DNA of 64,000 nucleotides from Pedobacter psychroterrae (GTDB lineage Bacteria; Bacteroidota; Bacteroidia; Sphingobacteriales; Sphingobacteriaceae). A program made the position numbers and the translations under genes. The notes beneath the pieces are model-generated. The model did no database searches. It was not told the origin of the DNA and saw only the letters and a list, made by a program, of their open reading frames with translations. Where the stretch lies: contig NZ_SJSL01000001.1 of the NCBI RefSeq assembly GCF_004331695.1, forward strand, positions 868,001 to 932,000. Reading direction: 5' to 3'. Shown one piece after another: positions 17,856 through 27,204 of the stretch (position 1 is its first letter; each line of letters begins with the position of its first letter).

Positions 17856-19526
17856 ATGACACGAAAATTAAAATATATAATACCGGTAGTACTGTTATTC
17901 GCTACTGCCTGTAAAAAGCAACTAGATATTAATACCGATCCTAATAACCCTTCTGAAATAGCCGTTTCAAAATTGCTTCCATTGGTAGAGAAGGAATTGG
18001 GACACAGTTTGGCTACGGGTGAGGGATTATCTCAGATTTTAGGAGTATATACTCACCAGCTATCTACCAGGGAAGATCCTGATCAATACGGATCTACAGG
18101 TAATGACTTCAATATCCAGACAGCCTGGACTAGCATGTATGGAAATGTACTGGCTAATACTGATGTAATTATCAGACAAGCTACTGCTGATGGAAATTCT
18201 TATTATGCAGGAATTGGTAAAGTAATCAAAGCGTATGCTTTTAGCCAGTTTGTAGATGCTTTTGGCGATGTTCCCTTCTCAGAATTTAATAAATTGCTGG
18301 AAGGAAATGCTAACCCTAAATTTGATAAAGGCGCGGATATCTATCCTGAATTGATCAAGCTTTTAGATGCAGCTGTTGTGGATTTTGCAACCTCTGCTAA
18401 TTCTAATGTGTTGAAGCCAGGTACTGATGATGTAATCTACAATGGTACCATCGCTAAGTGGAGAAAAGCAGCAAAAACAATCAAATTGAAACTATTGGTT
18501 CAACAAAGGTTGATTAAAGATGTATCAACAGATGTAAATGCATTGATCACAGAGAATGATTTAATCAGTACAACCAATGAAAGTTTCTTATTACCTTATG
18601 GCCCTAACGGTGCAACAGATGATAGAAACCCTGGCTTTGCAGATTACTATGCTTCTCAAAGAGGTCAGCACATCAGTCCTTGGTTTTTTGAGATACTAAA
18701 AGGTAAAAATTCGAAAATCTATACTGGTATCACTGATCCTAGAATTCCTTATTACTTCTTTAATCAATTAAAACCAACAGAGACTCCTGAAAGTTCTCAA
18801 CCTACCGAATACCGTGATCTTGGTTTCGTATCTATCTATTTTGGTTCAGTAGGTGCGGACAGAGACAGGACACAACAGAACAATGCTACGTTGATCGGGA
18901 TTTATCCAGTAGGTGGAAGATATGATGACGGTGGTGGTAAAGCTGCTGGTACAGGAGGAAAGATTACTGCTGCAGATGCAACAGGTGCTGCTCCATATCG
19001 TTTCATTACCTATGCTGATAAATTGTATCTTGAAGCTGAGCTTATGAAAGTTGGTTTGGTTACTGGGGATGCTAAAGCAAAATTAGATGCAGCAATGAAG
19101 GAATCATTTAAGCAAGTAGATTATGTAATCACAACCTATGTAAAACCTGCTCAAACAGTTCCTGCTGTTGCTTCAACCGCTGCTACTACTAAATATATTG
19201 CTGATGTATTGGCTCAGTACGATGCGAAGCCAACTCAACAGCTTGAATCTATCATGACTCAGAAATGGATCTCAAGTTTTGGAAGTTCGGTAGATCAATA
19301 TACTGACTACAGAAGAACAGGTTTTCCTGTGTTGTTTAACCCTAAGGATGCAACTATGGCACCAGGTGGACAAGTTCAGCCACCTCTTCCTCAGAAACCA
19401 GTTCCGGTTCAGTTGAACAGGAACTTTCCATTAACTTTGCCTTGGTATACTAACGAGCTTGAAGTGAATACTAGTGCTCCAGCTCAAAAAGATCCAGCTA
19501 CATTTAAACCATTTTGGTTACCTTAA
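17856..19526 (+). CDS. SusD/RagB-like nutrient-binding lipoprotein
   Basis: A 556-residue lipoprotein with signal LKYIIPVVLLFATAC (lipobox ATAC). KKQLDINTDPNNPSEI with many helical TPR-like segments (TAWTSMYGNVLANTDVII, GIGKVIKAYAFSQFVDAFGDVPFSE) places it in the SusD-like group that carries the INTDPNNP opening (SusD-like_2 type). The C-terminus has PLPQKPVPVQLNRNFPL, a typical ending. It caps the SusC transporter and binds ligand at the cell surface. It lies 19 bases after SusC and 12 bases before the third gene, forming one operon. Confidence 0.93.
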   Translation: MTRKLKYIIPVVLLFATACKKQLDINTDPNNPSEIAVSKLLPLVEKELGHSLATGEGLSQILGVYTHQLSTREDPDQYGSTGNDFNIQTAWTSMYGNVLANTDVIIRQATADGNSYYAGIGKVIKAYAFSQFVDAFGDVPFSEFNKLLEGNANPKFDKGADIYPELIKLLDAAVVDFATSANSNVLKPGTDDVIYNGTIAKWRKAAKTIKLKLLVQQRLIKDVSTDVNALITENDLISTTNESFLLPYGPNGATDDRNPGFADYYASQRGQHISPWFFEILKGKNSKIYTGITDPRIPYYFFNQLKPTETPESSQPTEYRDLGFVSIYFGSVGADRDRTQQNNATLIGIYPVGGRYDDGGGKAAGTGGKITAADATGAAPYRFITYADKLYLEAELMKVGLVTGDAKAKLDAAMKESFKQVDYVITTYVKPAQTVPAVASTAATTKYIADVLAQYDAKPTQQLESIMTQKWISSFGSSVDQYTDYRRTGFPVLFNPKDATMAPGGQVQPPLPQKPVPVQLNRNFPLTLPWYTNELEVNTSAPAQKDPATFKPFWLP

Positions 19527-19538
19527 TCTTTAGATCAT

Positions 19539-20426
19539 ATGAAAAAATTAATATTATATAGTTTTATGTCTCTTTTTCTGATCTCATCTTGCAGAGAAAG
19601 TGATAACGCAAATGTGCCTGAATTTATTGAGGTACCTATGCCAACAATTAAAAAAGTCAGTGGAGATCCAACTATCTCTAGTCAAAATCCAGATGGTTTT
19701 ACTGCAAAGTATAGTGTTGGATTGTACTTCCCAGATGGTGATAAGCCTGCAAAAATGGATATTGTTGTTAGGAAAAATAATGACAATAATACTGTTAAAC
19801 TTCTTCAAGCAGATGTTACAACTTACCCAACAGAATTAACTGTCACAGGATTGCAGTTGAAGACATTGTTTGGAAGTAGTGTTGCTTTAGGCGATAGATT
19901 CGACATTGGTGCGGATCTAACACTAACCAACGGTAAGAAATATCTAGCCTTCCCTACTGTAGGCGTTGCTTATGGAGCGGGAGTAGCAAGTCCAGCCGGA
20001 TCTAGTGTTTCAACCCGTTATGAAGCCGTGTGTACATTCAAAATGTCTGATTATGGTGCTATCGGTACGGTTGTTCCTTATACTGTTATAGGAGATAAAT
20101 GGGCAGATTACGGAGCTGGTGAAACTGTAGATGTAACGATCATTGATGAGACTCACTTATCATTTAAGTACCCTGCAAGTAATGCACTACCGATAGTTGT
20201 AACGGTTAATCCGGCTAACAATACAACTACCGTTGCATCCGTAAACTACGGTAATTATGGATCACAATATTTTAGGACCGATCACGATCCAGCGAGTGCG
20301 CTTAACTTTGTTTCACCATGTGAATTAATATTTTCAGTTGCACTTAGACACTATGAATTACCTGCTGACAAAAAACCTCCAGGTACACTTTATGGTACTT
20401 TCCCGATTTCGTTTAAAAAGAAATAG
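19539..20426 (+). CDS. Surface lipoprotein of unknown family, third gene of SusCD operon
   Basis: A 295-residue predicted lipoprotein (signal KLILYSFMSLFLISSC, lipobox ISSC). The mature part is all-beta in appearance: an N-terminal repeat-like segment (TAKYSVGLYFPDGDKPAKMDIVVRK, then a loop with DRFDIGADLTLTNGKKYLAF) and a second half beginning YEAVCTFKMSDYG. Position directly after SusC/SusD suggests a SusE/F-like surface glycan- or peptide-binding accessory, but I see no sequence match to a named family. It is followed by a strong terminator. Confidence 0.75.
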   Translation: MKKLILYSFMSLFLISSCRESDNANVPEFIEVPMPTIKKVSGDPTISSQNPDGFTAKYSVGLYFPDGDKPAKMDIVVRKNNDNNTVKLLQADVTTYPTELTVTGLQLKTLFGSSVALGDRFDIGADLTLTNGKKYLAFPTVGVAYGAGVASPAGSSVSTRYEAVCTFKMSDYGAIGTVVPYTVIGDKWADYGAGETVDVTIIDETHLSFKYPASNALPIVVTVNPANNTTTVASVNYGNYGSQYFRTDHDPASALNFVSPCELIFSVALRHYELPADKKPPGTLYGTFPISFKKK

Positions 20427-20446
20427 AAAATACATTTAGTAAAAGC

Positions 20447-20483
20447 AAAGCCATCCTGATTTATAAGTCAGGGTGGCTTTTTT
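20447..20483 (+). terminator. Rho-independent terminator of the SusCD-lipoprotein operon
   Basis: AAAGCCATCCTGA (20447-20459) pairs with TCAGGGTGGCTTT (20468-20480) with a single G-T wobble, an 8-base loop, and a run of T. This is the clearest terminator in the window. Confidence 0.88.
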
Positions 20484-20700
20484 ACATATCAGTTCTTTGA
20501 CTGCTACTATAGAATACAACATTATTCATTATTGTTTATAATTAACCTATGTGTTTGTATATTTATAATATCATTCACTATTAATTAACAATCTCCAATG
20601 ACAAACATCATCCTGCGGCTTTAATGCCCTTTGGTTACTAGGTAATTCTGCTTAGTAACTGTCTATATTCGTATCATCTATTTTTAATTTAAAGATAATT

Positions 20701-21171
20701 ATGAAATATTCCATTCTATTATTTCTATATGTGTCATTAGTGATTTCTTCGTGCAAAAAATCAAATGTTGAAAGGTTAAATAAGCTTCCAGATGTAAGCC
20801 AAGTAGGTAAAAATACATTTGGATGTGTTGTAAATGACAGAATTTTTGTTCCTAATGGAGGTTTTTTTTATCCCAGCAGTAAAATAACAATTTCAGAGGG
20901 TAAGTTTTATATTTTAGTTCAACACGACACGGAATATATTTTCTTAAATTTTACGGCCACAGATACAGGAATCACACCTTTTTGTGCAAGATATCGTAAT
21001 ACTGAGACTTCATGTGAATACGAGAGTTGTGTGACTGGTTCACTTATAATTACTAAACTGGACATGAAAAATAAGATAATCTCTGGAGTTTTCGATTTTA
21101 CACTGTCAAAATTTGACGAATGCCCAGATATAAAGGTTGTTGACGGCCAGTTTGACTATAAATTTGATTAA
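20701..21171 (+). CDS. Small lipoprotein, DUF6252-like
   Basis: A 156-residue lipoprotein (signal MKYSILLFLYVSLVISSC, lipobox ISSC). After the cysteine, LPDVSQVGKNTFGCVVNDRIFVP matches the opening of Bacteroidota proteins grouped as DUF6252, and the C-terminus (GVFDFTLSKFD, DGQFDYKF) is the usual beta ending of that group. Four cysteines (FGCVV, FCARY, TSCEYESC) may form disulfides. Function unknown. It stands alone, 270 bases after the terminator of the upstream operon, in an AT-rich patch with decayed genes. Confidence 0.7.
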   Translation: MKYSILLFLYVSLVISSCKKSNVERLNKLPDVSQVGKNTFGCVVNDRIFVPNGGFFYPSSKITISEGKFYILVQHDTEYIFLNFTATDTGITPFCARYRNTETSCEYESCVTGSLIITKLDMKNKIISGVFDFTLSKFDECPDIKVVDGQFDYKFD

Positions 21172-21220
21172 TATGATACAAATTCATCAATCACTCAAAT
21201 CTCCTTTTTTACATTACGAG

Positions 21221-21271
21221 TTATACTAAAGCTTTGATTTCTTCGATGGTGAGGCTAGTAGCTTCGGCAAT
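21221..21271 (-). pseudogene. Possible remnant of an Rpn/PD-(D/E)XK nuclease-family gene 3' end
   Basis: On the minus strand 16 codons read IAEATSLTIEEIKALV before a stop, which is the C-terminal signature common in Rpn-type transposase/nuclease proteins (IAxxTGLxxEEI). A stop codon immediately precedes it, so nothing upstream is left in frame. Identification rests on this short motif only. Confidence 0.4.
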
Positions 21272-21282
21272 TTAAGTAATTG

Positions 21283-21450
21283 CTATTTTGTTTTGAAGCT
21301 AGGCAGACCTGTAGTTTTTTTTAGTTTCTCTCCTGCTTCTTCGGCTTTTTCTAATGCGAAAAGCTCACTGGCCTTGCTTCTAAGTTTATTAATTACTACG
21401 GGTGGGCCAAAACCTTTTACCGTTTCGTTCTTTTTTATTACAGCGGGCAT
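21283..21450 (-). CDS. Short basic ORF, 55 aa, unknown
   Basis: ATG at 21450 reads 55 codons to TAG. The product is charged (MPAVIKKNETVKGFGPPVV, then a helical stretch with KASELFALEKAEEAGEKLKK) and ends LPSFKTK. It lies 38 bases downstream of the broken DUF6934 gene on the same strand, so it may once have been its operon partner. No family recognised; could also be non-coding. Confidence 0.4.
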   Translation of the reverse strand: MPAVIKKNETVKGFGPPVVINKLRSKASELFALEKAEEAGEKLKKTTGLPSFKTK

Positions 21451-21487
21451 AATTCCTTCTTTTTATAATTAATGTAAATATAATGAA

Positions 21488-21905
21488 TCACTTTCTCTTC
21501 AACAAAAATGCTTCATAACTTATAGTGTTTGGTTGAAATGGTATCCACACGTCATTTTTCATCCCATAATCCGGCTATCCCCATTTGGTAAAGCCGTGTT
21601 CTGGAGTTAGTGCTCCCAATAGCATAGATAAAATTGTTGCCATGTCGCTTACAGAACTCAACAACCGTATTTGCTACGGTGGCCAAAACCTTATTCCTGT
21701 CTTGATTATTACTAATTACCGAATCATCTATTTTCCCAGTATTAAGATCTTGATCTCCAAATGCCAAATTGTAAATGGTCAGGTCTATGTTAGGGATTTT
21801 AGTAAACATTACTACCTTTCTAATACTCCCTTTAGGCTCATCACTATAAAATTTATAATCATAGTAGTCGTTGTATGTAAAATAGCTATACCGTTCTAAA
21901 TTCAT
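21488..21905 (-). pseudogene. DUF6934 family gene, broken by internal deletion and frameshift
   Basis: From ATG at 21905 the reading frame gives MNLERYSYFTYNDYYDYKF, SIRKVVMFTKIPN, LTIYNLAFGDQDLNTGKIDD, NQDRNKVLATVANTV and TNSRTRLYQMGIAG, all typical of DUF6934. It then runs into an early TGA just inside the MGI motif. In the next frame the family's C-terminus follows at once: YGMKNDVWIPF ... SYEAFLLKRK and a stop at 21488. About a dozen residues that normally join the two parts are missing. The gene is therefore a deletion derivative; the truncated 117-residue product could still be made. Confidence 0.7.
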
Positions 21906-22147
21906 TTTAAAACAAATATACAATCATTATTTCTATTTATGGTCGTATAATTTATTGTTATGATTTTAAATTAATCAAATTATTTATATTTAATTCATAA
22001 TAATTAACTATCGTGTAGTATTTTGAAATTATCGCCGGAATTTTGAAACCTCAGCATGGAGCATTTGAATCACATATTAAGTATATCGAGAGGCAAATTC
22101 TTTTACACGAATTTTGGCTATTTCTCTTCTGCGATTGTGGATTAGTA

Positions 22148-23053
22148 TCAAGCACTGGTAAACGTCAGCCCCACGTTTCCCTCTTCTACATTTAACTTCA
22201 CTTCCTTCCCTACCACCATCGCCATATTGTTGTCAATATGCCCTACCGGGAAATTAAAGCAGACCGGATAGTCATATTCCTTCACTACCTCCCAGATCAC
22301 CTGCTCAGGACTGGAGCCAAAGGGGATGTCTTCTATTTTGATCTCGTTAAATGCACCTATTATCAAGCCTTTTAGGCCCGCCAGTTTACCGCTGCGCTTT
22401 AGCATCCGCATCATGCGGTCTATGGAAAACTCGTACTCCCCTACATCTTCAAGGAAAAGAATTTTGTCTGTATAGTCCATTTCAGACGGAGATCCCTGCA
22501 CCATGACCAGCAATGTCAAATTACCGCCTATCAGTACCCCTTCAGCCTGGCCAGGCCGATTGGGAAAAGAACTTTGATAGCTGTATTCATTCAGCTCGCC
22601 AAACAGTGCCTTTCTTAAAGATTCAAGCGAGGCAGATGTGGCATCATCAAAAGTATAAGGCATCTGTGCATGGATGCTCTGCGTGTTTAAGGCTGCATAC
22701 ACATGCGATAGCAATACCGTAATGTCGCTAAAGCCAACGATCCACTTGGGGTCTTCATTAAACATTGTAAAATCCAGTTCGTCGATGATGCGGACGGTGC
22801 CATAGCCTCCCCTTCCGGCGATGATCGCCTTGATCTCCGGATCGTTCAGAAATCCCTGGATATCAGCAGCCCTCAGGGCGTCGTCTCCGGCAAACTGGTG
22901 GTATGCCGCGCTCACTGTTTGACCCTTTACCACCTCCAGTCCCCAGCTTTCTAAGATGGCAATTCCGCTTGCAATGCTCTTCGGCAATTTCTTGGCCGGA
23001 CAGACAATCGCAACTTTATCTCCTTTTTTTAAATATCGGGGCTGTTTAATCAT
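22148..23053 (-). CDS. LD-carboxypeptidase (peptidase family S66)
   Basis: A 301-residue cytoplasmic protein of family S66. The N-terminal domain begins [19 protein letters not shown]; the motif [20 protein letters not shown] surrounds the oxyanion region, [11 protein letters not shown] carries the nucleophilic serine, [15 protein letters not shown] the catalytic Glu region and [15 protein letters not shown] the catalytic His. These enzymes remove the terminal D-Ala from tetrapeptides during murein recycling. The gene is divergent from metG with 42 bases between starts, so the two probably share a regulatory region. Confidence 0.92.
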   Translation of the reverse strand: MIKQPRYLKKGDKVAIVCPAKKLPKSIASGIAILESWGLEVVKGQTVSAAYHQFAGDDALRAADIQGFLNDPEIKAIIAGRGGYGTVRIIDELDFTMFNEDPKWIVGFSDITVLLSHVYAALNTQSIHAQMPYTFDDATSASLESLRKALFGELNEYSYQSSFPNRPGQAEGVLIGGNLTLLVMVQGSPSEMDYTDKILFLEDVGEYEFSIDRMMRMLKRSGKLAGLKGLIIGAFNEIKIEDIPFGSSPEQVIWEVVKEYDYPVCFNFPVGHIDNNMAMVVGKEVKLNVEEGNVGLTFTSA

Positions 23054-23067
23054 GGCGTAAAAACACT

Positions 23068-23075
23068 TATCTTTG
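23068..23075 (+). promoter_or_regulatory. -7 promoter element TATCTTTG before metG
   Basis: TATCTTTG matches TAnnTTTG and ends 20 bases before the metG start. A TTTA at 23044-23047 is 20 bases upstream and could serve as a poor -33 box. Confidence 0.45.
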
Positions 23076-23095
23076 ACAAATTAATAAAAATAGTT

Positions 23096-25204
23096 TTGGA
23101 TAACAGTAAAATAAAAAGATATACCGTTACGGCAGCATTGCCTTATACAAATGGACCGGTCCACATTGGTCACCTGGCTGGCGTTTACCTGCCTGCTGAT
23201 ACCTATGTGCGGTATTTGCGGTCCAATAAACGGGATGTGAAGTTTGTATGCGGATCTGATGAGAATGGGGTGCCAATTACCCTCAAGGCAAAAAAGGAAG
23301 GCGTTACCCCACAGGTGATCGTAGATAAATACCATAAAATCATAGGTGATTCGTTTAGGGAACTGGGCATCTCCTTCGATATTTATCACCGTACTTCTTC
23401 GCTGATGCACCATCAGACGGCTTCAGATTTCTTTGAAACGCTTTATAATAAAGGGGTTTTTACGGAAGAGGTTACCGAACAATATTATGATGAAAAGGCA
23501 CAGACCTTTCTGGCCGATAGGTACATCACCGGCACCTGTCCGAAATGCGGAAACGAAAATGCTTATGGCGATCAGTGCGAGAACTGCGGAAGCACGCTCA
23601 ATGCTACTGACCTGATCAATCCAAAATCAACCTTGTCAGGTGAACCACCTGTAAGAAAAGAAACAAAGAACTGGTTTTTGCCATTAGATAAATACGAGGA
23701 CCGGTTAAGGACTTATATAGACGGACATAAGGAATGGAAGCCAAACGTGTTTGGGCAGTGCCAGAGCTGGTTGAATGCCGGACTGCAGCCACGCGCCATG
23801 ACCCGCGACCTGGACTGGGGCATTAAGGTTCCTGTAAAAGGTGCGGACGGCAAGGTGCTGTATGTATGGTTTGACGCGCCAATTGGCTATATTTCTGCTA
23901 CTAAAGCGCTGTTTGAATATGCGCGTCTGGATGTGTGGAACCCGATGGCCGAGGAATATTACATCAACCAGAATGAAATGGAAAAGGGCAACTGGGAGGA
24001 GTACTGGAAGGATGAGGAGACTAAGCTGGTACACTTTATCGGTAAGGACAACATCGTATTTCACTGTATCATCTTCCCTGCCATGCTGATGGCACATGGG
24101 GGCTATATTTTGGCAGAGAATGTACCGGCCAATGAGTTTTTGAACCTGGAGGGACAGAAAATCTCAACTTCCAAAAACTGGGCGGTATGGCTGAATGAAT
24201 ACCTGATCGAGTTTAAAGACAAGCAGGATGTATTGCGCTATGTGCTGACCGCTACTGCGCCTGAAACGAAAGACAATGACTTTACCTGGAAAGACTTTCA
24301 GGCAAGGAACAACAATGAGCTGGTAGCGGTACTGGGCAATTTCGTCAACCGTGTGGTGGTGCTTACGCATAAATATTTTGGCGGTAAGGTCCCGATGTGC
24401 ATGGGCATTACGCCGGAAGATCAGCTGGTGATAGATGAACTGGCGGCGTATCCTGCTAAGGTAAGTGCTTCGCTGGAAAACTACCGCTTTAGAGAGGCAT
24501 TGACAGAAGTGATGAATGTAGCCCGCCTGGGCAATAAATACCTGGCAGATACAGAGCCATGGAAAGTGATCAAAACAGATGAAGACCGTGTACGCACGAT
24601 CCTCAACATCAGTTTGCAGATCTGTGCTACGCTGGAAATCCTGATAGAGCCTTTCCTGCCCTTTACGGCAGATAAGCTGATGAAGATGCTCAACTATGGC
24701 GGACACCTCTGGGAGTCGGCCGGAAAGATAAACCTGCTGCACAGAGGACACCAGCTAAACGAGCCGGTATTGCTGTTTGAAAAGATAGAAGATGAAGAAG
24801 TGCAGGCACAAATAGATAAGCTCAACCAGAGTAAGGTAGACAATATAGCTGCTTCTGCAGTGGTCAACCCTGCTAAGGAAAACATAGATTTCGACCAGTT
24901 TAGTGCGGTGGATATCCGCGTGGCGACGATCATTGCTGCGGAAAAAGTAGAGAAGACCAAGAAATTGCTGAAACTGACACTGGACACAGGCATAGACCAG
25001 CGTACGGTGGTATCTGGCATTGCGGAGTACTATAAGCCGGAAGAGATCGTTGGTCAGCAGGTGAGCCTGATTGTAAACCTGGCACCGAGGGAGATCAAGG
25101 GTATTGTGTCGCAGGGGATGATCCTGATGTCAGAAAATTCAGAAGGAAAGTTAGCCTTTGTGGCACCTGTAGCGAAGCACAATAACGGTAGTGTGATCAG
25201 GTAA
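23096..25204 (+). CDS. metG: Methionyl-tRNA synthetase
   Basis: A 702-residue class I synthetase. [16 protein letters not shown] contains the HIGH motif, the zinc knuckle is [18 protein letters not shown] (around residues 145-162), and [13 protein letters not shown] is the KMSKS-equivalent loop. The C-terminal 110 residues ([19 protein letters not shown] ... [20 protein letters not shown]) form the EMAP/Trbp111 tRNA-binding domain that dimerises. It charges tRNA-Met. No ATG precedes the conserved start; the TTG at 23096 gives [17 protein letters not shown], which fits homologues, so a TTG start is inferred. Confidence 0.97.
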   Translation: MDNSKIKRYTVTAALPYTNGPVHIGHLAGVYLPADTYVRYLRSNKRDVKFVCGSDENGVPITLKAKKEGVTPQVIVDKYHKIIGDSFRELGISFDIYHRTSSLMHHQTASDFFETLYNKGVFTEEVTEQYYDEKAQTFLADRYITGTCPKCGNENAYGDQCENCGSTLNATDLINPKSTLSGEPPVRKETKNWFLPLDKYEDRLRTYIDGHKEWKPNVFGQCQSWLNAGLQPRAMTRDLDWGIKVPVKGADGKVLYVWFDAPIGYISATKALFEYARLDVWNPMAEEYYINQNEMEKGNWEEYWKDEETKLVHFIGKDNIVFHCIIFPAMLMAHGGYILAENVPANEFLNLEGQKISTSKNWAVWLNEYLIEFKDKQDVLRYVLTATAPETKDNDFTWKDFQARNNNELVAVLGNFVNRVVVLTHKYFGGKVPMCMGITPEDQLVIDELAAYPAKVSASLENYRFREALTEVMNVARLGNKYLADTEPWKVIKTDEDRVRTILNISLQICATLEILIEPFLPFTADKLMKMLNYGGHLWESAGKINLLHRGHQLNEPVLLFEKIEDEEVQAQIDKLNQSKVDNIAASAVVNPAKENIDFDQFSAVDIRVATIIAAEKVEKTKKLLKLTLDTGIDQRTVVSGIAEYYKPEEIVGQQVSLIVNLAPREIKGIVSQGMILMSENSEGKLAFVAPVAKHNNGSVIR

Positions 25205-25215
25205 TATTACTAGTG

Positions 25216-25938
25216 TCAGATCATTATGTCAGCCGTTATAGTTATTGCCAGGGCAACGACAGTAAATGAAATCATCCCCAGCATGTACGCTCCAAACGCC
25301 TTGAAATAGCTGGAAGGTTTCGTTTTGTCGTAAAAATGACCCATTGCCCAGATGGTGTATACTAAAGCGATAACTGCTGCTACCTGCATTACTTTGGTAT
25401 GCGTCAGTCCTTCAATAATTCCGAAAACCGCATAGATCAACATTCCTATCCCCAGCACAAAGCAAAGCAGGATCAGGATTTCAAAAAAGTTGTATTCGTA
25501 TTTCCTGAAAAATCTTTTTACCCAAAAAGCGATAAAAACCCCCATTATGATATTTGCATATCCGTAATGACCCTGCACCCATTCAAGAAAAGCAATTGTT
25601 ACGGGCAGTTGGGTGGAAACGTCCTGGGCATCGAAATTCACATAGCCGTCCTCAACGTGGAAAAGCTTAACTGCAATTGAATAGATCAGCGAGCTGATGA
25701 CTATAAAAGCGATTGGTTTTACCAATCTGCTCCTGTTTTCATTGAGATATTTTCTTACGTTATGGCCCGGATTGGTAAGAAGTTCTTTAATAGTGTAAAG
25801 AATGCCGCGTTCAAAATGCAATACATGTTCGATCTCGTGAACGATGTAGTGGCCATTGATCCTTTTGAGTTTCGTAGCTTGTCCACAGTCCGGGCAATAA
25901 GCTGAGCTTATTTCTGTGTTACAGTTTTTGCATTCCAT
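25216..25938 (-). CDS. DUF3667 membrane protein
   Basis: A 240-residue protein with an N-terminal zinc-ribbon-like knuckle (CKNCNTEISSAYCPDCGQ), then HEIEHVLHFERGILYTIKELLTNPG, the DUF3667 signature. Five hydrophobic segments follow (near residues 75-90, 125-140, 150-172, 185-200 and 215-238), so it is an inner-membrane protein with a cytosolic zinc finger. Function unknown. It is convergent with metG (11 bases between stops) and has a TAAATTTG -7 element upstream. Confidence 0.88.
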   Translation of the reverse strand: MECKNCNTEISSAYCPDCGQATKLKRINGHYIVHEIEHVLHFERGILYTIKELLTNPGHNVRKYLNENRSRLVKPIAFIVISSLIYSIAVKLFHVEDGYVNFDAQDVSTQLPVTIAFLEWVQGHYGYANIIMGVFIAFWVKRFFRKYEYNFFEILILLCFVLGIGMLIYAVFGIIEGLTHTKVMQVAAVIALVYTIWAMGHFYDKTKPSSYFKAFGAYMLGMISFTVVALAITITADIMI

Positions 25939-25960
25939 CTTTTTCTGTCATATGTTTTAA

Positions 25961-25968
25961 CAAATTTA
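25961..25968 (-). promoter_or_regulatory. -7 promoter element TAAATTTG before the DUF3667 gene
   Basis: Read on the minus strand, TAAATTTG matches TAnnTTTG and lies 22 bases before the ATG. No clear -33 box was found. Confidence 0.4.
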
Positions 25969-26028
25969 TCAATAAAACATGGATGCTTCCATACAGGAAT
26001 GTAACTAAAAAAAATATTTCGGGTTTTA

Positions 26029-26325
26029 TTACGTGACCAAAACTATCTGGTAATGTTCCACAGTTGGAAACGGGTCATAAAAATGATGTAGCAGTGCTTT
26101 CCACTCCTGATATTCATCAGAGTTTCTAAAACCGACAGTGTGGTCTTCTAAAGTTTCCCATTTTACGAGTAAAATATATTGGTGATCGTTTTCAACACAT
26201 TTTTGCAGTTCATGACTGATATAGCCCTTCATACTGGAAATGATTCGCTGCGCTTGCTTGAAAGAATTTTCGAAATCCAGATGCTTTCCGGGTACAATGT
26301 TTAATACGGCTACTTCTAAAATCAT
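26029..26325 (-). CDS. Antibiotic biosynthesis monooxygenase (ABM)-fold protein
   Basis: A 98-residue single-domain protein of the dimeric ferredoxin-like ABM fold. LEVAVLNIVPGKHLDFENSF is the first strand-helix, YISHELQKCVENDHQYILLVKWET the central strands with the conserved W-E pair, and HTVGFRNSDEYQEW the usual SxxY/H region. Members degrade heme, oxidise quinones or act as stress proteins; the substrate cannot be told from sequence. Same strand as the glycosylase gene upstream, 41 bases away. Confidence 0.85.
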   Translation of the reverse strand: MILEVAVLNIVPGKHLDFENSFKQAQRIISSMKGYISHELQKCVENDHQYILLVKWETLEDHTVGFRNSDEYQEWKALLHHFYDPFPTVEHYQIVLVT

Positions 26326-26366
26326 GTGCGGAAGTTAAGGAATCATAAGATCAATCTACTAGCGTT

Positions 26367-27146
26367 TCATTGAAAGTCTAACTGCTCAATGGTATAATAT
26401 GTTTTACGGCCGCCGGTTTTATCAACCCGGATTTTCTGACCTGTAGGACTTTCGGTCAATTTGGGATTGTGGATCTTTAAAAAATCATACACTTCGGCAT
26501 TAAAACTATCAGGGATCGCCTTGGTTAGGTTCATGATTTCTTTTCTTAAAACCTCATCTACCGCCTTGTGGATATCTTTAATCTTCGCTTCGGGGATTAG
26601 TTTGGCCACGGCAAACGGCGAAACGCGGGCGTGCCAGAGGATCTCATCCGCATAAGTATTGCCGATGCCACGGACAATTTTCTGATCCATCAATACTTGT
26701 TTTACAGCTACCTTTTTCTTTGCAAGTACCCCTTTAAAATAAGCAATGCTGAAATCAGGCGATAATGCATCGGGCACAGTAACAGGTCCTGGGTTAAGCG
26801 TAGGAGTAGCCGCCTTTTGAAAATCGGTCAGGGCAAAGCTGTCATCTCCTTTAAAATAGAATTCAATGATCTTGAACTTTACCTCATTATCATGCTGCAC
26901 GAGCTGGATCTCCCCGTGCAACATCAGGTGCAGCCCCAACACATTTCCTCCGCCAAAATGCAGCTGCAGGGTTTTCCCTTCCCGAAGAACGGACCGGAGC
27001 TGATGACCGGTGAGCGCTGCTTTAAGCTCCTTTTCAGAAACGTTGAGTTTCTTAGCAACGGTAACTTCCAGATTTTCCAGGGTTTTATTTTTGAACCGCT
27101 TTTCCAGGTTAGCGGCGAATACTTCTAAGTCAGGTAGTTCAGGCAT
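26367..27146 (-). CDS. Fpg/Nei family DNA glycosylase lacking the zinc finger
   Basis: ATG at 27146 starts MPELPDLEVF, the family N-terminus whose Pro2 is the Schiff-base nucleophile and Glu3 the catalytic acid; the frame extends 25 codons upstream but Pro2 must follow the start. REGKTLQLHF holds the conserved catalytic lysine (about K58). The H2TH region is KQVLMDQKIVRGIGNTYADE. The C-terminus, where most bacterial Fpg/Nei carry a CxxC...CxxC finger, reads TGQKIRVDKTGGRKTYYT with no cysteine, a zincless finger with a retained arginine. It should excise oxidised bases. At 259 residues the size is near normal. Confidence 0.88.
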   Translation of the reverse strand: MPELPDLEVFAANLEKRFKNKTLENLEVTVAKKLNVSEKELKAALTGHQLRSVLREGKTLQLHFGGGNVLGLHLMLHGEIQLVQHDNEVKFKIIEFYFKGDDSFALTDFQKAATPTLNPGPVTVPDALSPDFSIAYFKGVLAKKKVAVKQVLMDQKIVRGIGNTYADEILWHARVSPFAVAKLIPEAKIKDIHKAVDEVLRKEIMNLTKAIPDSFNAEVYDFLKIHNPKLTESPTGQKIRVDKTGGRKTYYTIEQLDFQ

Positions 27147-27204
27147 GGCTATATTTGTAAGTAAGTGGTAATACTCATTTGATTGCTTGGATAAACCGTG
27201 GCCA

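Noticed and set aside
24164..24751. Minus-strand 195-codon frame inside metG
   Set aside because: Fully antisense to conserved synthetase sequence; long only because of codon bias on the other strand.
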